The position numbers were made by a program, and so were the translations under genes. DNA of 64,000 nucleotides. Source: Nitrospirales bacterium (lineage in GTDB: Bacteria > Nitrospirota > Nitrospiria > Nitrospirales > UBA8639). Location: contig JAHRAQ010000025.1 in NCBI GenBank assembly GCA_020027205.1, positions 144,822 to 208,821 on the forward strand, read 5' to 3'. Of the stretch, positions 34,799-46,195 are shown one piece after another; position 1 is the stretch's first letter; each line of letters opens with the position of its first letter. The notes below the pieces were generated by a model that worked only from the letters and a program-made list of their open reading frames with translations, was not told the origin of the DNA and searched no databases.

Positions 34799-35814
34799 GC
34801 GGCGCTCCGATTGGAAACCGCGGCCAGTTTTGTGAATTTCTCGTACGCCGCGCCGCTGTCCAGGGCGGCGGCGGCCTGCTCATATCCTTCTTTCAGGCTG
34901 CCGGCTTTTCCGCAGGCGACAAACGCCGGGGCGGCGTTCACAAGCACCACGTCGCGCCTGGCGCTTCGATGCCCTTTCAACACATCGAGAAGAATTGACG
35001 CATTGTCCTGCGGGGTTCCGCCCCGCAACTCCTGCGGGCGCACCCGGGCCAATGCAAAATCTTCGGGGGCCACCCGGTAGTTGGAGACCCGTCCGGCTCT
35101 GCTCTCGGAAACATAGGTGCAATCGGTCAACGTAATTTCATCCAGCCCGTCTCCGCCATGCAGAACAAAAGCATGTTGGGCGCCCATGCGCATGAGGACC
35201 TGTGCCAGTGTCTCCGTCAAACCGCGGTCCGCGACGCCAAGAATCCGTATGCTCGCGCCGGCGGGGTTGGACAACGGCCCCATGATATTCATCAATGTTC
35301 GTATGCCCATGGCCGCGCGAGGCGCGGCACAGCGCTTCATGGCGGCGTGGTAGAGCGGGGCGAATAAAAAACCGATCCCGATTTCATTGACGCAGGCCTC
35401 AACTCGTTCCGGCGGAAGATCGATGTTCACGCCCATGGCAGTCAGCACGTCGGCGCTTCCGGAACGGGAGGACACGGATCGATTCCCGTGTTTGGCGACG
35501 GTCATGCCCCCGCCGGCGATGACGAAGGCGGCGGCCGTGGAAATATTAAACGTGTTGGAGCGGTCGCCGCCGGTGCCGCAGGTATCCACGACATGGGAAT
35601 CCCCCACGTAAATCCTGATGGCCATTTCATGCATGGCTTTTACGGAACCCGTTATTTCTTCGACCGTCTCACCCTTCACGCGAAGGCCCATGAGATAGGC
35701 GGCGATCTGCGCATCGGAGGCGTCGCCCCGCATAATCTCAAGCATGACCGCATGGGCTTCCTTGTCCGTGAGACTCACGTTGTCGGCCAGTTTTTCGAGC
35801 GCGGCCTTGATCAT
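34795..35814 (-). CDS. trpD: Anthranilate phosphoribosyltransferase
   Basis: Transfers phosphoribose from PRPP to anthranilate. The 339-residue protein carries the PRPP motif [57 protein letters not shown], and the anthranilate-site [15 protein letters not shown]. It overlaps trpG by 4 bp upstream and trpC by 4 bp downstream, so this stretch of the operon is tightly coupled. It is not fused to TrpG. Confidence 0.97.
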   Translation of the reverse strand: MIKAALEKLADNVSLTDKEAHAVMLEIMRGDASDAQIAAYLMGLRVKGETVEEITGSVKAMHEMAIRIYVGDSHVVDTCGTGGDRSNTFNISTAAAFVIAGGGMTVAKHGNRSVSSRSGSADVLTAMGVNIDLPPERVEACVNEIGIGFLFAPLYHAAMKRCAAPRAAMGIRTLMNIMGPLSNPAGASIRILGVADRGLTETLAQVLMRMGAQHAFVLHGGDGLDEITLTDCTYVSESRAGRVSNYRVAPEDFALARVRPQELRGGTPQDNASILLDVLKGHRSARRDVVLVNAAPAFVACGKAGSLKEGYEQAAAALDSGAAYEKFTKLAAVSNRSAA

Positions 35815-36437
35815 ATCGGCGCCTCGTTCGTTCTCCGCGCTTCCCGTGCCGGGGAGAGGGGGATTGTCCCGGAACCGGCTGTGAGAAAATTACGCAACAA
35901 CGCCATGCCGGATTTTGTGAGAATCGATTCGGGATGAAACTGCACGCCTTCCGCGCCGGTCGGCACATGCCGGAGGCCCATGATTTCCCCCTCGTCCGTC
36001 TCGGCGGAAATTTCGAAATCGCGCGGCAACGTGTCGCGGTTGACGATCAGCGAATGATACCGCGTGGCTTCAAACGGATTGGGCAGCCCGTCAAACAACC
36101 GGCGGCCGTCGTGCCGAACCCATGACACCTTGCCGTGCATCAAACGCCCGGCGCGGACAATCTCTCCGTCAAACGCCGCCGCCAGCGACTGATGTCCGAG
36201 GCAGACACCCAGAAGCGGAACGCGCCCCGCGAACCGTCGAACGACCTCCACGGAAATACCGGCTTCGTTGGGAGTGCACGGACCGGGAGAAATCACAATC
36301 CGCTCCGGCCCGCACCGTTCAATCTCTTCAACCGTGACGGCATCGTTGCGATACACCTGAATATCGGCGCCCAGTTCTCCCAGATATTGCACCAGGTTAT
36401 AGGTGAACGAGTCGTAGTTATCGATGACAAGCAGCAT
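35811..36437 (-). CDS. trpG: Anthranilate synthase glutaminase subunit
   Basis: Class I glutamine amidotransferase supplying ammonia to TrpE. The 208 residues show [23 protein letters not shown] at the start, the oxyanion loop [13 protein letters not shown], the nucleophile cysteine in [15 protein letters not shown], and the catalytic histidine-glutamate in [11 protein letters not shown]. It may also serve folate synthesis as PabA, common where only one copy exists; this cannot be judged here. It lies 92 bp after trpE, the largest gap in the operon. Confidence 0.96.
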   Translation of the reverse strand: MLLVIDNYDSFTYNLVQYLGELGADIQVYRNDAVTVEEIERCGPERIVISPGPCTPNEAGISVEVVRRFAGRVPLLGVCLGHQSLAAAFDGEIVRAGRLMHGKVSWVRHDGRRLFDGLPNPFEATRYHSLIVNRDTLPRDFEISAETDEGEIMGLRHVPTGAEGVQFHPESILTKSGMALLRNFLTAGSGTIPLSPAREARRTNEAPI

Positions 36438-36529
36438 ATCCCACCCATCGGAGGCGGCGTTGCAAACGGAGCGGCACGGAAGTGCCCTGTTCGCGTTCGA
36501 GACACCGGGGTTTCCCGGCCCGCGGCCGG

Positions 36530-38026
36530 TTAATCCAACCCCCGCTCCGCCATGTCAATGCTCCGCATCATGGCGCGGGCCTTGCTGCGGGTTTCCTCAT
36601 ATTCCCTGGCCGGGTCGGAATCCGCGACAATGCCGGCGCCGGTTTGAATGAACGCGTCACGGCCTTTAATGACCACCGTTCGAATGTTGATGCAGGTATC
36701 CATGTTGCCGGAAAAACTGAAGTAACCCACCGCGCCGGCATACGGCCCCCGCCGCGCGGGCTCGAGTTCTTCGATGATCTGCATGGCCCGAATTTTCGGC
36801 GCGCCCGAGACCGTGCCGGCGGGGAAGCAGGCTTTCATCGTGTCATACGCGTTGTGCCCTGGACGCAGCGTGCCCGTCACCTGCGACACCATGTGCATGA
36901 CGTGCGAGTATCGTTCGATGGTCATAAACGGGTTCAGCGACACCGTGCCCGTTTGCGCCACGCGCCCGACGTCGTTTCTCCCCAGATCAACCAGCATCAC
37001 GTGTTCGGCGCGTTCTTTTTCATCGGCCAGCAGTTCACCGGCCAACGCCTGATCCTGCTCCGCCGTGGCGCCGCGCGGCCGGGTGCCCGCGATGGGCCGA
37101 ACCACGACGTGATTCTCTTCACACCGAACCAGAACTTCCGGCGAGGAGCCGACCAGTTCAACGCCGGCCACCCGAAGATAAAACATATACGGCGACGGAT
37201 TAATCACCCGCAGCGCGCGATAGATTTCCAGGGGCGACGCGCGAATTCTGGTCCGCCACCGTTGCGACACCACCGCCTGCACAATATCGCCGGCCTGAAT
37301 ATAGTCTTTGGCCCGCAGCACCATTTTTTCAAAATCGGCCCGTGTCATATTGCAGGTGAAGCGCCGGGGCCGCCGACGCGCGGAAGACGCCCGGTGACGC
37401 AGGGGTTTTTTTAACTTGTCGATCATGCGCTCGATACGGGCCGTCGCACCCGTGTACGCCGATTTGAGTTCCGATTTTGCGGAGGACGCCACGCGGGCAT
37501 TGGCCACCACTTTGATCGTATGCCTGACGTTATCAAAGATGAGAAACGTGTCCGTGACAAAAAAAGCGAACAGGGGCAGTCGGGCGGCCTCCTTGCGACG
37601 CGCGGGAATCGGTTCAAAAAAACGAACGATGTCATATCCAAGGTAGCCCACGGCGCCGCCGGCAAATCGGGGAAGCCCGTCCACCCGCACCGGTTGAAAC
37701 TCGTCCATCATGGTTCGGATATGCTCCAGGGGATTATCGTCCAACGGACATGTTTCCGTTTTCCGGCCCTTTTTCATATGGAGTCGGCCGCCGTCCTCCC
37801 ACAACACCTGCTCGGCATGACTTCCCAGAAACGAATATCGCGCCCAGTTCTCGCCGCCCTCGATGCTTTCAAACAGGAATGCCGTGTCGCCGGCGTTGAT
37901 TTTGGAAAACGCGCTGACCGGCGTCTCCACGTCCGCCAGAATTTCACGGTACACCGGCACCAGATTTCCCAACCTGGCCAACCGGCAAAATTCATCAAAA
38001 CCTGTTGAATAACAAGGCGTTTTCAT
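36530..38026 (-). CDS. trpE: Anthranilate synthase component I
   Basis: Chorismate-using subunit of 498 residues and the first gene of trpEGDCFBA. The N-terminal domain has the tryptophan feedback site ([19 protein letters not shown]). The C-terminal chorismate-binding domain has [32 protein letters not shown], and [19 protein letters not shown]. The ATG begins [32 protein letters not shown], as expected for the family. No Shine-Dalgarno is visible and the best promoter places the start site almost at the ATG, so the message could be leaderless. No trp attenuator was seen. Confidence 0.97.
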   Translation of the reverse strand: MKTPCYSTGFDEFCRLARLGNLVPVYREILADVETPVSAFSKINAGDTAFLFESIEGGENWARYSFLGSHAEQVLWEDGGRLHMKKGRKTETCPLDDNPLEHIRTMMDEFQPVRVDGLPRFAGGAVGYLGYDIVRFFEPIPARRKEAARLPLFAFFVTDTFLIFDNVRHTIKVVANARVASSAKSELKSAYTGATARIERMIDKLKKPLRHRASSARRRPRRFTCNMTRADFEKMVLRAKDYIQAGDIVQAVVSQRWRTRIRASPLEIYRALRVINPSPYMFYLRVAGVELVGSSPEVLVRCEENHVVVRPIAGTRPRGATAEQDQALAGELLADEKERAEHVMLVDLGRNDVGRVAQTGTVSLNPFMTIERYSHVMHMVSQVTGTLRPGHNAYDTMKACFPAGTVSGAPKIRAMQIIEELEPARRGPYAGAVGYFSFSGNMDTCINIRTVVIKGRDAFIQTGAGIVADSDPAREYEETRSKARAMMRSIDMAERGLD

Positions 38027-38033
38027 GCTCGGA

Positions 38034-38063
38034 ACGGTAGCATGGGCTTTCCGGACAAGTCAA
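38034..38063 (-). promoter_or_regulatory. Candidate trp operon promoter
   Basis: Minus-strand TTGACT (38058-38063) with CTACCG after 17 bp or TACCGT after 18 bp (38034-38040). The -10 is weak. The predicted transcription start falls at or within a few bases of the trpE ATG (38026). Confidence 0.4.
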
Positions 38064-38190
38064 TGAACCTTCACGGATTGATCGAAGAGAGCCGTGGCGG
38101 CTGAACATGATTCCGGCCGCCGCCGTTGTCCGGCGGAACACTTCCGCAACACTTGATGCCGTGGCCGGGGATACTTACAGTGCGTCGGGC

Positions 38191-38991
38191 ATGAGAATTG
38201 TCAGATTTCAGGACCGGGCCGGCGTGAACCGCCATGGTCAGTGGACGACGGCGACTTCGGCCCGCCTCATCGACGGCGACATCTTCGACCGGTATGAAGT
38301 GACCGACCGGGTCGTCGAGATTGCGACGTTGCTCGCCCCGATTGTTCCCGCGATGATTTTCGGCATCGGGCTTAACTATCGGCGCCATGCCGACGAGACC
38401 GGCGCGGCCATCCCCGAATATCCGGTGTTGTTTTTCAAGGCCGTGACGGCGCTCAACAACCCGGAGGATCCCATCATCATTCCCAGGGTGGCTCCGGGAC
38501 AGGTTGATTATGAATGCGAACTGGCGGTCGTGATCGGAAAGACCGGAAAAAATATCGAGCCGCGTCATGCCCTCGATCACGTTCTGGGATACACCGTTGC
38601 CAATGACGTCAGCGCCCGCCGATGGCAGAAAGAGGGCGGCGGACGGCAATGGTGCCGGGGGAAATCTTTTGACACCTTCTGTCCGCTCGGCCCGTGCCTT
38701 GTGACACGGGACGAAATCCCCGACCCCATGAATCTTCGAATTCACACCAGGCTCAACGGCACAACGATGCAGGACGGGACCACCGCCGACATGATTTTTG
38801 ACGTGCCGGCCCTGATCAGTTTTCTCAGCGAAGGCACCACGCTTGTGCCGGGGACGGTCATTCTGACGGGCACGCCGCAGGGAGTCGGCTTTACACGACG
38901 CCCGCCGGTGTTCCTCAAAGACGGCGACCGGGTCAGCGTTGACATCGAACGAATTGGCGCGTTGTCGAATCCCGTGCGCGAAGAACACTAA
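38191..38991 (+). CDS. Fumarylacetoacetate hydrolase family protein
   Basis: A 266-residue FAH-fold hydrolase or decarboxylase, acting on acylpyruvates or related diketo acids with Mg2+. GIGLNYRRHADETGAAIPEYPVLFFKAVTALNNPEDPIIIP leads to the metal ligands in QVDYECELAVVIGKTGKNI (E-x-E pattern) and GYTVANDVSARRWQ. FDTFCPLGPCLVTRDEIPDP and GTVILTGTPQGVGFTRRPPVFLKDGD complete the core. The ATG at 38191 (MRIVRFQ) matches family length; the frame opens at 38107. The 3' end overlaps the convergent AmpG gene by 4 bp. Exact substrate unknown. Confidence 0.92.
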   Translation: MRIVRFQDRAGVNRHGQWTTATSARLIDGDIFDRYEVTDRVVEIATLLAPIVPAMIFGIGLNYRRHADETGAAIPEYPVLFFKAVTALNNPEDPIIIPRVAPGQVDYECELAVVIGKTGKNIEPRHALDHVLGYTVANDVSARRWQKEGGGRQWCRGKSFDTFCPLGPCLVTRDEIPDPMNLRIHTRLNGTTMQDGTTADMIFDVPALISFLSEGTTLVPGTVILTGTPQGVGFTRRPPVFLKDGDRVSVDIERIGALSNPVREEH

Positions 38992-40538
38992 CGTTCGATG
39001 TCCACGCAGCCGCCGGCGCGGCGGACGAGGAACAGCACGGGAAGGCCGAGCAGGGCCGTCATCACGAAAAACGGGGCATAGCCCAGGCTGTCCACGATGG
39101 TGCCGGAGTAGCCGCCGAGCATCTTGGGAAACAGGATCATGAGGGAACTCAACACGGCATATTGCATCGCGGTGAACCGCACGTTCGTGAGGCCGGAGAG
39201 AAACGCCACAAACGCGGCCCCGGCCAGCCCGGCCGACAGGTTGTCCGCCGCAATCACCAGATAGAGCATCCCCAGGTCGCGTCCCATGGAGGCCAATGCG
39301 ACGAACAACAGATTGGACGCCGCCGACAGCAGGGCGCCCAGAAACAGGATGCGCATGACGCCGTATCGCACGGACAGCACGCCGCCCAGCACGCCTCCCG
39401 CAATGGTCATCAACAGCCCGAACGTCTTGACCGCGCCGGCGATCTCCGGTTTGGTAAAACCCATGTCCTGATAAAAGACGTTGGCGATCACGCCCAGTAC
39501 GATGTCGGAGATTCGATACACGCCGACCAGAGCCGCCAGCAGCAACGCGGTCCTGATTCCATAACGCCTGAAAAAATCCCTGACCGGATCGAGATAAGTA
39601 TCCCGCATCATGTCCCGGCTGACGATGCCGGCCCGCATGACAAGCATGGCGATCAGCCATGCCGCGAAGACCCCCGCGCCCAGGCGCGCCGCTTCAACCA
39701 GAAACCCGCCGAGCGGTTCGAGTCCCGCCATCCCCGCGACGGCCGAGGCGGCGGCGTCCGCCAAATCCGCCAGCGCGTACATGGTCATGACCAAGCCGGT
39801 GACGGATGCGGCAAACATGACGAGCACTCCCGCGTACTCCCTGGTCGGGCGAGAGTCTCTGGCCGGTTCCGCGCGCCCCGGTTCCGCAATCACGAGCGTG
39901 ACCGCCACGCCGACCAGCATCGCCAGCGCCGTCATGCCATAGGCCCCCTGCCACGCCTGATACCGGTAGACGCCTTGCGTCGATCCCAACGCATCGGCAA
40001 GCACCAGAACGCCGGCGCCAGAGACCAGCATCCCGACACGGTAGCCCGCGATATAGGCGGTGGACATCATGGCTTGCAGCGGCGCGTCCGCCGACTCGAT
40101 GCGGTAAGCGTCAATCACAATATCCTGCGTCGCGGAGGCAAATCCGAGCAGCGTGGCGGCGAAAGCCATCAACGTGAGACTGGCCCCGCCGCCGGCGGGA
40201 TCAACGAGGCCCATGGCGAAAATGGCGGCCATGACGGCCCCTTGCGCAAGCAGCATCCACCCGCGCCGCCGGCCGAACATGCGCGTCAGGACGGGGACGG
40301 GCAGTTGATCAACCAGCGGTGCCCAGACGAATTTGAAGGAATAGCCCAGTCCGGCCCAACTGAAAAAGGTAACGGCCGCCCGCTCGACTCCGGCTTCGCG
40401 CAGCCACAGGGACAGCGAGGAGAACACCAGCAGAAGCGGGATGCCGGCCGAAAAACCGAGAAACACCATGGTGACGACGCGCGGATGCCGGAAAGATCGG
40501 AAGGCACGGCGCCAACCGTGTTGTCCGTCGGCGATCAC
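38988..40538 (-). CDS. AmpG-like muropeptide permease (MFS)
   Basis: A 516-residue inner-membrane major-facilitator protein with about 12-14 transmembrane helices. The AmpG pattern is clear: FLGFSAGIPLLLVFSSLSLWLREAGVERAAVTFFSWAGLGYSFKFVWAPLVDQLPVP, FGRRRGWMLLAQ, and ATQDIVIDAYRIE. AmpG imports GlcNAc-anhydroMurNAc peptides for cell-wall recycling, consistent with the amidase and LysM proteins elsewhere in the window. There is an unusually long central hydrophobic insertion (about 235-310) with two extra helices. No recycling enzyme is adjacent. Confidence 0.88.
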   Translation of the reverse strand: MIADGQHGWRRAFRSFRHPRVVTMVFLGFSAGIPLLLVFSSLSLWLREAGVERAAVTFFSWAGLGYSFKFVWAPLVDQLPVPVLTRMFGRRRGWMLLAQGAVMAAIFAMGLVDPAGGGASLTLMAFAATLLGFASATQDIVIDAYRIESADAPLQAMMSTAYIAGYRVGMLVSGAGVLVLADALGSTQGVYRYQAWQGAYGMTALAMLVGVAVTLVIAEPGRAEPARDSRPTREYAGVLVMFAASVTGLVMTMYALADLADAAASAVAGMAGLEPLGGFLVEAARLGAGVFAAWLIAMLVMRAGIVSRDMMRDTYLDPVRDFFRRYGIRTALLLAALVGVYRISDIVLGVIANVFYQDMGFTKPEIAGAVKTFGLLMTIAGGVLGGVLSVRYGVMRILFLGALLSAASNLLFVALASMGRDLGMLYLVIAADNLSAGLAGAAFVAFLSGLTNVRFTAMQYAVLSSLMILFPKMLGGYSGTIVDSLGYAPFFVMTALLGLPVLFLVRRAGGCVDIER

Positions 40539-40594
40539 GTGTTAATCCTGATTGCCCGCATTTTTCCTGCTATGCTACCGTGGGCCGCCAAGCC

Positions 40595-40630
40595 AACGTT
40601 GATTGCCGGGTCAACGTTGACCGCCGGGCC
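40595..40630. repeat. 18-bp tandem direct repeat before the methyltransferase gene
   Basis: AACGTTGATTGCCGGGTC (40595-40612) is followed at once by AACGTTGACCGCCGGGCC (40613-40630), 15 of 18 identical. The junction contains the palindrome TCAACGTTGA. The start codon lies 10 bp later. Related AACGTTGAACGTTG spans the stop codon of the same gene (41590-41603). Possible operator. Confidence 0.55.
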
Positions 40631-40640
40631 GGGGCGCCGC

Positions 40641-41597
40641 ATGACGAAGTACACCGATTTTATCAATTACCATCTGTCAATGCTGATTGACGAGACGCGA
40701 ACCGGCGCCTACCGCCAGGCCATTGCCCAGGCCGTCAAGCCGGGCGACGTGGTGGTCGACGTGGGGTGCGGGTCGGGCATGCTCTCGTTCCTGGCCTGCC
40801 GCGCGGGCGCGCGCCATGTGCATGCCATTGAGAGCGAAGCGGTCATCGAAATGGCCAGGCTGGTGGCGGCCCGTCACGAGTTTCAGCATCGCATCACGTT
40901 TTATCACGACCATTCGTTCAAGGTGGAACTGCCCGAACGCGCCGACGTGATCGTGACGGAAACGATGGGCACGTTTGGTTTTGAAGAAGGCATCATCGGC
41001 TCGCTCACCGACGCGCGTGATCGTTTTCTCGCACAGGGCGGGACGCTCATTCCTCACAGCCTGGCGTTGTTTCTGGTTCCCGTTGAACTGCCGAAATTCT
41101 ACGAACACGTCGTTGATTTCTGGGTGAATCGTTGTCAGGGATTCGACTTTTCGCCCGTGCGCGCGCTGACCGTGAACAACGTGCATCCGTTGAAGTTGCA
41201 CGAGGGCACGTTTCTGGGGGACCCCGCCCGGGCGGAAGACGTGCGATTTACCGACGTCGCGCACACGGAGATCGACGCCGATTGCTCCTTCCGCGTCACG
41301 CGCCGGGGGCAACTTCACGGTCTGGCCGGCTGGTTTGACGCCGCGCTGACCCCGGCGCTTCGCATCTCGAACGGCCCGCGGGAACGCGCCTCTCACTGGG
41401 GACTGGCGTTTTTCCCCATTGACCGTCCCGTTGTCGTGGAACGCGGTCACCGTATTGAAGTCGAAATGCGGTCGGGCGGGAACGGATCATCCTGGGCGTG
41501 GAACGTGACCGTGAACGGACACCGGTTTGAACAGTCCACCGAGAAAGGCTCCCCGCCTTCACGCACCGAAGAACCGTCCATCCGGAAAAAACGTTGA
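40641..41597 (+). CDS. PRMT-like class I methyltransferase
   Basis: A 318-residue SAM methyltransferase resembling protein arginine methyltransferases. HLSMLIDETRTGAYRQAIAQAV is the PRMT-like N-terminal helix. VVDVGCGSGMLSFLACRAGARHVHAIE is motif I plus the ribose-binding glutamate. VIVTETMGTFGFEEGI resembles the double-E loop (SEWMGY-type) that holds the substrate guanidinium. The C-terminal half is beta-barrel-like, as in PRMTs. Bacterial homologues are rare and substrates unknown, so arginine methylation is an inference. An open frame continues far upstream, but composition and family match begin at this ATG. Convergent with the LysM gene. Confidence 0.75.
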   Translation: MTKYTDFINYHLSMLIDETRTGAYRQAIAQAVKPGDVVVDVGCGSGMLSFLACRAGARHVHAIESEAVIEMARLVAARHEFQHRITFYHDHSFKVELPERADVIVTETMGTFGFEEGIIGSLTDARDRFLAQGGTLIPHSLALFLVPVELPKFYEHVVDFWVNRCQGFDFSPVRALTVNNVHPLKLHEGTFLGDPARAEDVRFTDVAHTEIDADCSFRVTRRGQLHGLAGWFDAALTPALRISNGPRERASHWGLAFFPIDRPVVVERGHRIEVEMRSGGNGSSWAWNVTVNGHRFEQSTEKGSPPSRTEEPSIRKKR

Positions 41598-41719
41598 ACG
41601 TTGTGGATTGAAAACCCGCGCTACGGTCACCGGCGTAAAATGAAATCACCGGCCCAGATGCCGCAAGGGTCAACGCGCACAAGGAAGAGGAAACGCCACG
41701 GGTCGCATCCGCGCCGCCG

Positions 41720-42322
41720 TCATGGCGTACTGACGACCAGGCGTTGACCGACAACAATGATATTGCCGGTCAGGTTGTTCCATTTTTTCAACTGGGCAAT
41801 CGTCACGCCATAGTTGCGGGAAAGGCGGTACAAGGTTTCGCCGGACACCACCGTGTGATACACTGGCTCATCGAGGCGTTCCCCATCGAAATCCTGAAAC
41901 GCCGATTCCTCAAAGGAAAGATCGGGCAACCCAAGTTCCGAGAGCGAGGATTCGGAAAACGACATCTCGCCGGATTCGGCGGCGCCCCCGGCGACGCTTG
42001 AGGACGCGCCCGTTTTCCCATGGCGGCGTTGTTCCTGCAGCGCATCAACCTTCATGGCCAGTTCGTCTTTTTTCGACGCCAGCGACTCCATTTTGACTTG
42101 CGTTTCCTGCAACTGGGAATTCAACTCGTCCGCCCGATTTTCTTCCTGCGCCAACAGGCGTTGAAAGTTCAGGGCGCGGGCCTTTTCCGCCTCATATTTT
42201 TCCACGCTCACACATCCGGAAAACAGGGCGGAACAGAAAACCGCGCCCGCCAGCCAGGGCGCCGCCCCGCACGTTGTCCGATGCAGGAACCACGGATTCT
42301 GTTCGTGTCGAAGTTTGGTCAT
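41720..42322 (-). CDS. LysM-domain lipoprotein
   Basis: A 200-residue outer- or inner-membrane lipoprotein. The signal peptide ends in the lipobox LFSGC (C about 35). A coiled-coil follows (about 41-100: VEKYEAEKARALNFQRLLAQEENRADELNSQLQETQ...MKVDALQEQRR), then an acidic Ser/Glu-rich spacer, then one LysM peptidoglycan-binding domain (YHTVVSGETLYRLSRNYGVTIAQLKKWNNLTGNIIVVGQRLVV). It probably tethers the envelope to murein. The ATG at 42322 follows AAAGAGAG; ATGs at 42340 and 42403 are alternatives. A strong promoter lies about 80 bp upstream. Confidence 0.88.
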   Translation of the reverse strand: MTKLRHEQNPWFLHRTTCGAAPWLAGAVFCSALFSGCVSVEKYEAEKARALNFQRLLAQEENRADELNSQLQETQVKMESLASKKDELAMKVDALQEQRRHGKTGASSSVAGGAAESGEMSFSESSLSELGLPDLSFEESAFQDFDGERLDEPVYHTVVSGETLYRLSRNYGVTIAQLKKWNNLTGNIIVVGQRLVVSTP

Positions 42323-42401
42323 AACCAGACTCTCTTTCATGAGTAACGGCGTCCCGCAGGACGATGCCGCGGAATGCGCACGATCACGTTTTATTCCCGC
42401 C

Positions 42402-42431
42402 ATAGTAGAGGCAGAGGCCCGTCAATGTCAA
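42402..42431 (-). promoter_or_regulatory. Strong sigma-70 promoter of the LysM lipoprotein gene
   Basis: Minus-strand TTGACA (42426-42431, perfect), an 18-bp spacer and TACTAT (42402-42407, five of six). A second TTGAC overlaps the spacer start. Confidence 0.65.
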
Positions 42432-42504
42432 GCATCGGCGCAAAGGTTTTCGAAACCCCGCGAATCCCGCGACTCGCATTGACCCCTCGGAACGCCTATG
42501 TTAG

Positions 42505-44618
<2,114 letters not shown>

Positions 44619-44619
<1 letters not shown>

Positions 44620-44636
44620 ACACCTCCGAGGGTGTT
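44619..44636. terminator. Possible bidirectional hairpin between ligA and the CorC-like gene
   Basis: AACACC (44619-44624) and GGTGTT (44631-44636) form a 6-bp stem with loop TCCGAG, located exactly between two convergent stop codons. Short, with A/T-rich but not T-tract flanks. Confidence 0.35.
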
Positions 44637-45906
44637 ATTCGGAAGACACCGCGGTCGGCGGCTCCGCATGCCGGGGCTGCAACTCCTCCAGTTTGTGGAT
44701 TTCGACGCGTTTGATGGATTTTTCATCGGCCTCGCGCACCGTCAACATGCAGCCGTCCACGCGCAGGTCTTCCCCCGCCGACGGAATGTGTCCGAGTCTC
44801 TGCTGAATCAGACCGCTGATGGTGTTCTGGTCTTCTTCATCCAATTCGACGGTGAGAAATTCGTTGATTTTTCGGACTTCCGTGCGTCCGTTGACCACGA
44901 TTTTATTTTTCCCGATGCGCGTGATGGGGTCTTCGGGACTGTCGGTCTCGTCCAGAATCTCGCCCACCACTTCTTCCAGCAGATCCTCCGTGGTGACCAG
45001 TCCCATCACCTCGCCGAATTCGTTCACGACCATGGCGATATGCCGTTTCTGCTGCTGAAACTGTTTCAGCAGGGCATCCGCCGGTTTGGTGCCCGGAACG
45101 AACAGGGGCGGGGGGGCCAGCGACGTCAGCGTGCTCTCCTGATTTCCCTGTGCCAGTTCCCGCAAGGCATGAGAGCGATACAGAATCCCCGTCACGTTAT
45201 CGAGATTGCCGTCATGGACGGGAATCCTGGAATATTTGGATTTGAACAACTGCTCTCTGGCGTCGCCCAGGGAGAGATTGCCGTCCAGACTCATCATGGA
45301 GATTCGCGGGGTCATCACGTCTTCGGCCGTCAGGTCGGTGAACCCGAACACCTTTTTGATCATTTTGACTTCTTCGGTCTCAAGGACCCCGGCTTTGCCG
45401 CCGGCCTCAAGCATGATCATCAACTCCTCTTCCGTCACAAACGGCACGGTCAACCCCCGGCCCCCGGTCAGTTTCAGAATCAGCGGTTCCAGAAGGAACA
45501 ACAACGGGGAGAAGAGCCGCTCCACCCAGTGAATGGGATGCGCGAACAACCGGACGGCCGAGGCCGCATGTCTGGCGCACAGGGTTTTCGGGACAATTTC
45601 CCCGAACAGCAGCACCACCATCGTCAGCAGCCCCGTGGCCGCCGCCACGCCTTCGGAGCCGAAGACGCGAAAGGCCGCGATGGAGACCAAAGCCGCGGCC
45701 GTCAGATTGACCACGTTGTTCCCGATTAAAATCGTCGCAAGAAGCCGCTGGGGATTGCGCCGGAGATGCAACGCCCGGCGGGCGGCCCGTTGGCCTTCCT
45801 CCACCATGGTTTGCAACCGGCTTTCCGTGACGGAGAAAAACGCAATCTCCGCGCCGGAAAAGAACCCGGACAGGAGCAAACAGATCAGAATGGCGGCAAA
45901 TTCCAT
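44635..45906 (-). CDS. CNNM/CorC (HlyC-type) transporter-like protein
   Basis: A 423-residue inner-membrane protein: DUF21 transmembrane domain (about 1-175, start MEFAAILICLLLSGFFSGAEIAFFSVTESRLQ), two CBS domains (about 200-325, DVMTPRISMMSLD and IAMVVNEFGEVMGLVTTEDLLEEVVGEI) and a C-terminal CorC_HlyC domain (KIVVNGRTEVRKINEFLTVEL). Proteins of this family are linked to Mg2+ or Co2+ efflux; earlier 'hemolysin' names are misleading. TTGACTTG followed by TTAGGATAT-like sequence near 46100-46130 could be its promoter. Confidence 0.9.
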   Translation of the reverse strand: MEFAAILICLLLSGFFSGAEIAFFSVTESRLQTMVEEGQRAARRALHLRRNPQRLLATILIGNNVVNLTAAALVSIAAFRVFGSEGVAAATGLLTMVVLLFGEIVPKTLCARHAASAVRLFAHPIHWVERLFSPLLFLLEPLILKLTGGRGLTVPFVTEEELMIMLEAGGKAGVLETEEVKMIKKVFGFTDLTAEDVMTPRISMMSLDGNLSLGDAREQLFKSKYSRIPVHDGNLDNVTGILYRSHALRELAQGNQESTLTSLAPPPLFVPGTKPADALLKQFQQQKRHIAMVVNEFGEVMGLVTTEDLLEEVVGEILDETDSPEDPITRIGKNKIVVNGRTEVRKINEFLTVELDEEDQNTISGLIQQRLGHIPSAGEDLRVDGCMLTVREADEKSIKRVEIHKLEELQPRHAEPPTAVSSE

Positions 45907-46098
45907 GGGGTCAGATCAGAACGGACGCGCGTTCCCCGGCGGAACGGGCGACACCATCGGGACAAGCCATGTCCTTCATCCGTGGAGGCTGTGCATGGGG
46001 AAACGGTGGAAGAGCACAGGGAAGGAGAGTGGTTGGGGATCCTTGCGTTGATGACGGAAACTTCGTCCGGGGCCGTCGCCATCCATCGGAGCGGATAT

Positions 46099-46130
46099 CC
46101 TAACACAGGGCTTTTCGCCTTTCAAGTCAA
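46099..46130 (-). promoter_or_regulatory. Weak promoter candidate upstream of the CorC-like gene
   Basis: Minus-strand TTGACT (46125-46130), then GTGTTA after 18 bp or GTTAGG after 20 bp. The -35 is good, the -10 poor. The 45907-46195 interval otherwise shows no gene. Confidence 0.3.
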
Positions 46131-46195
46131 CCTGGTTCGCCACGAGATGCGCGCCTTCGGGCCGTTTGTGAAAAAATCGCCTGTTTTTCAATCTG

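Noticed and set aside
39162..40640. Long N-terminal extension in frame with the PRMT-like gene, opposite the AmpG gene
   Set aside because: It is antisense to AmpG and of low-complexity Gln/His/Arg composition. Family similarity starts at 40641.
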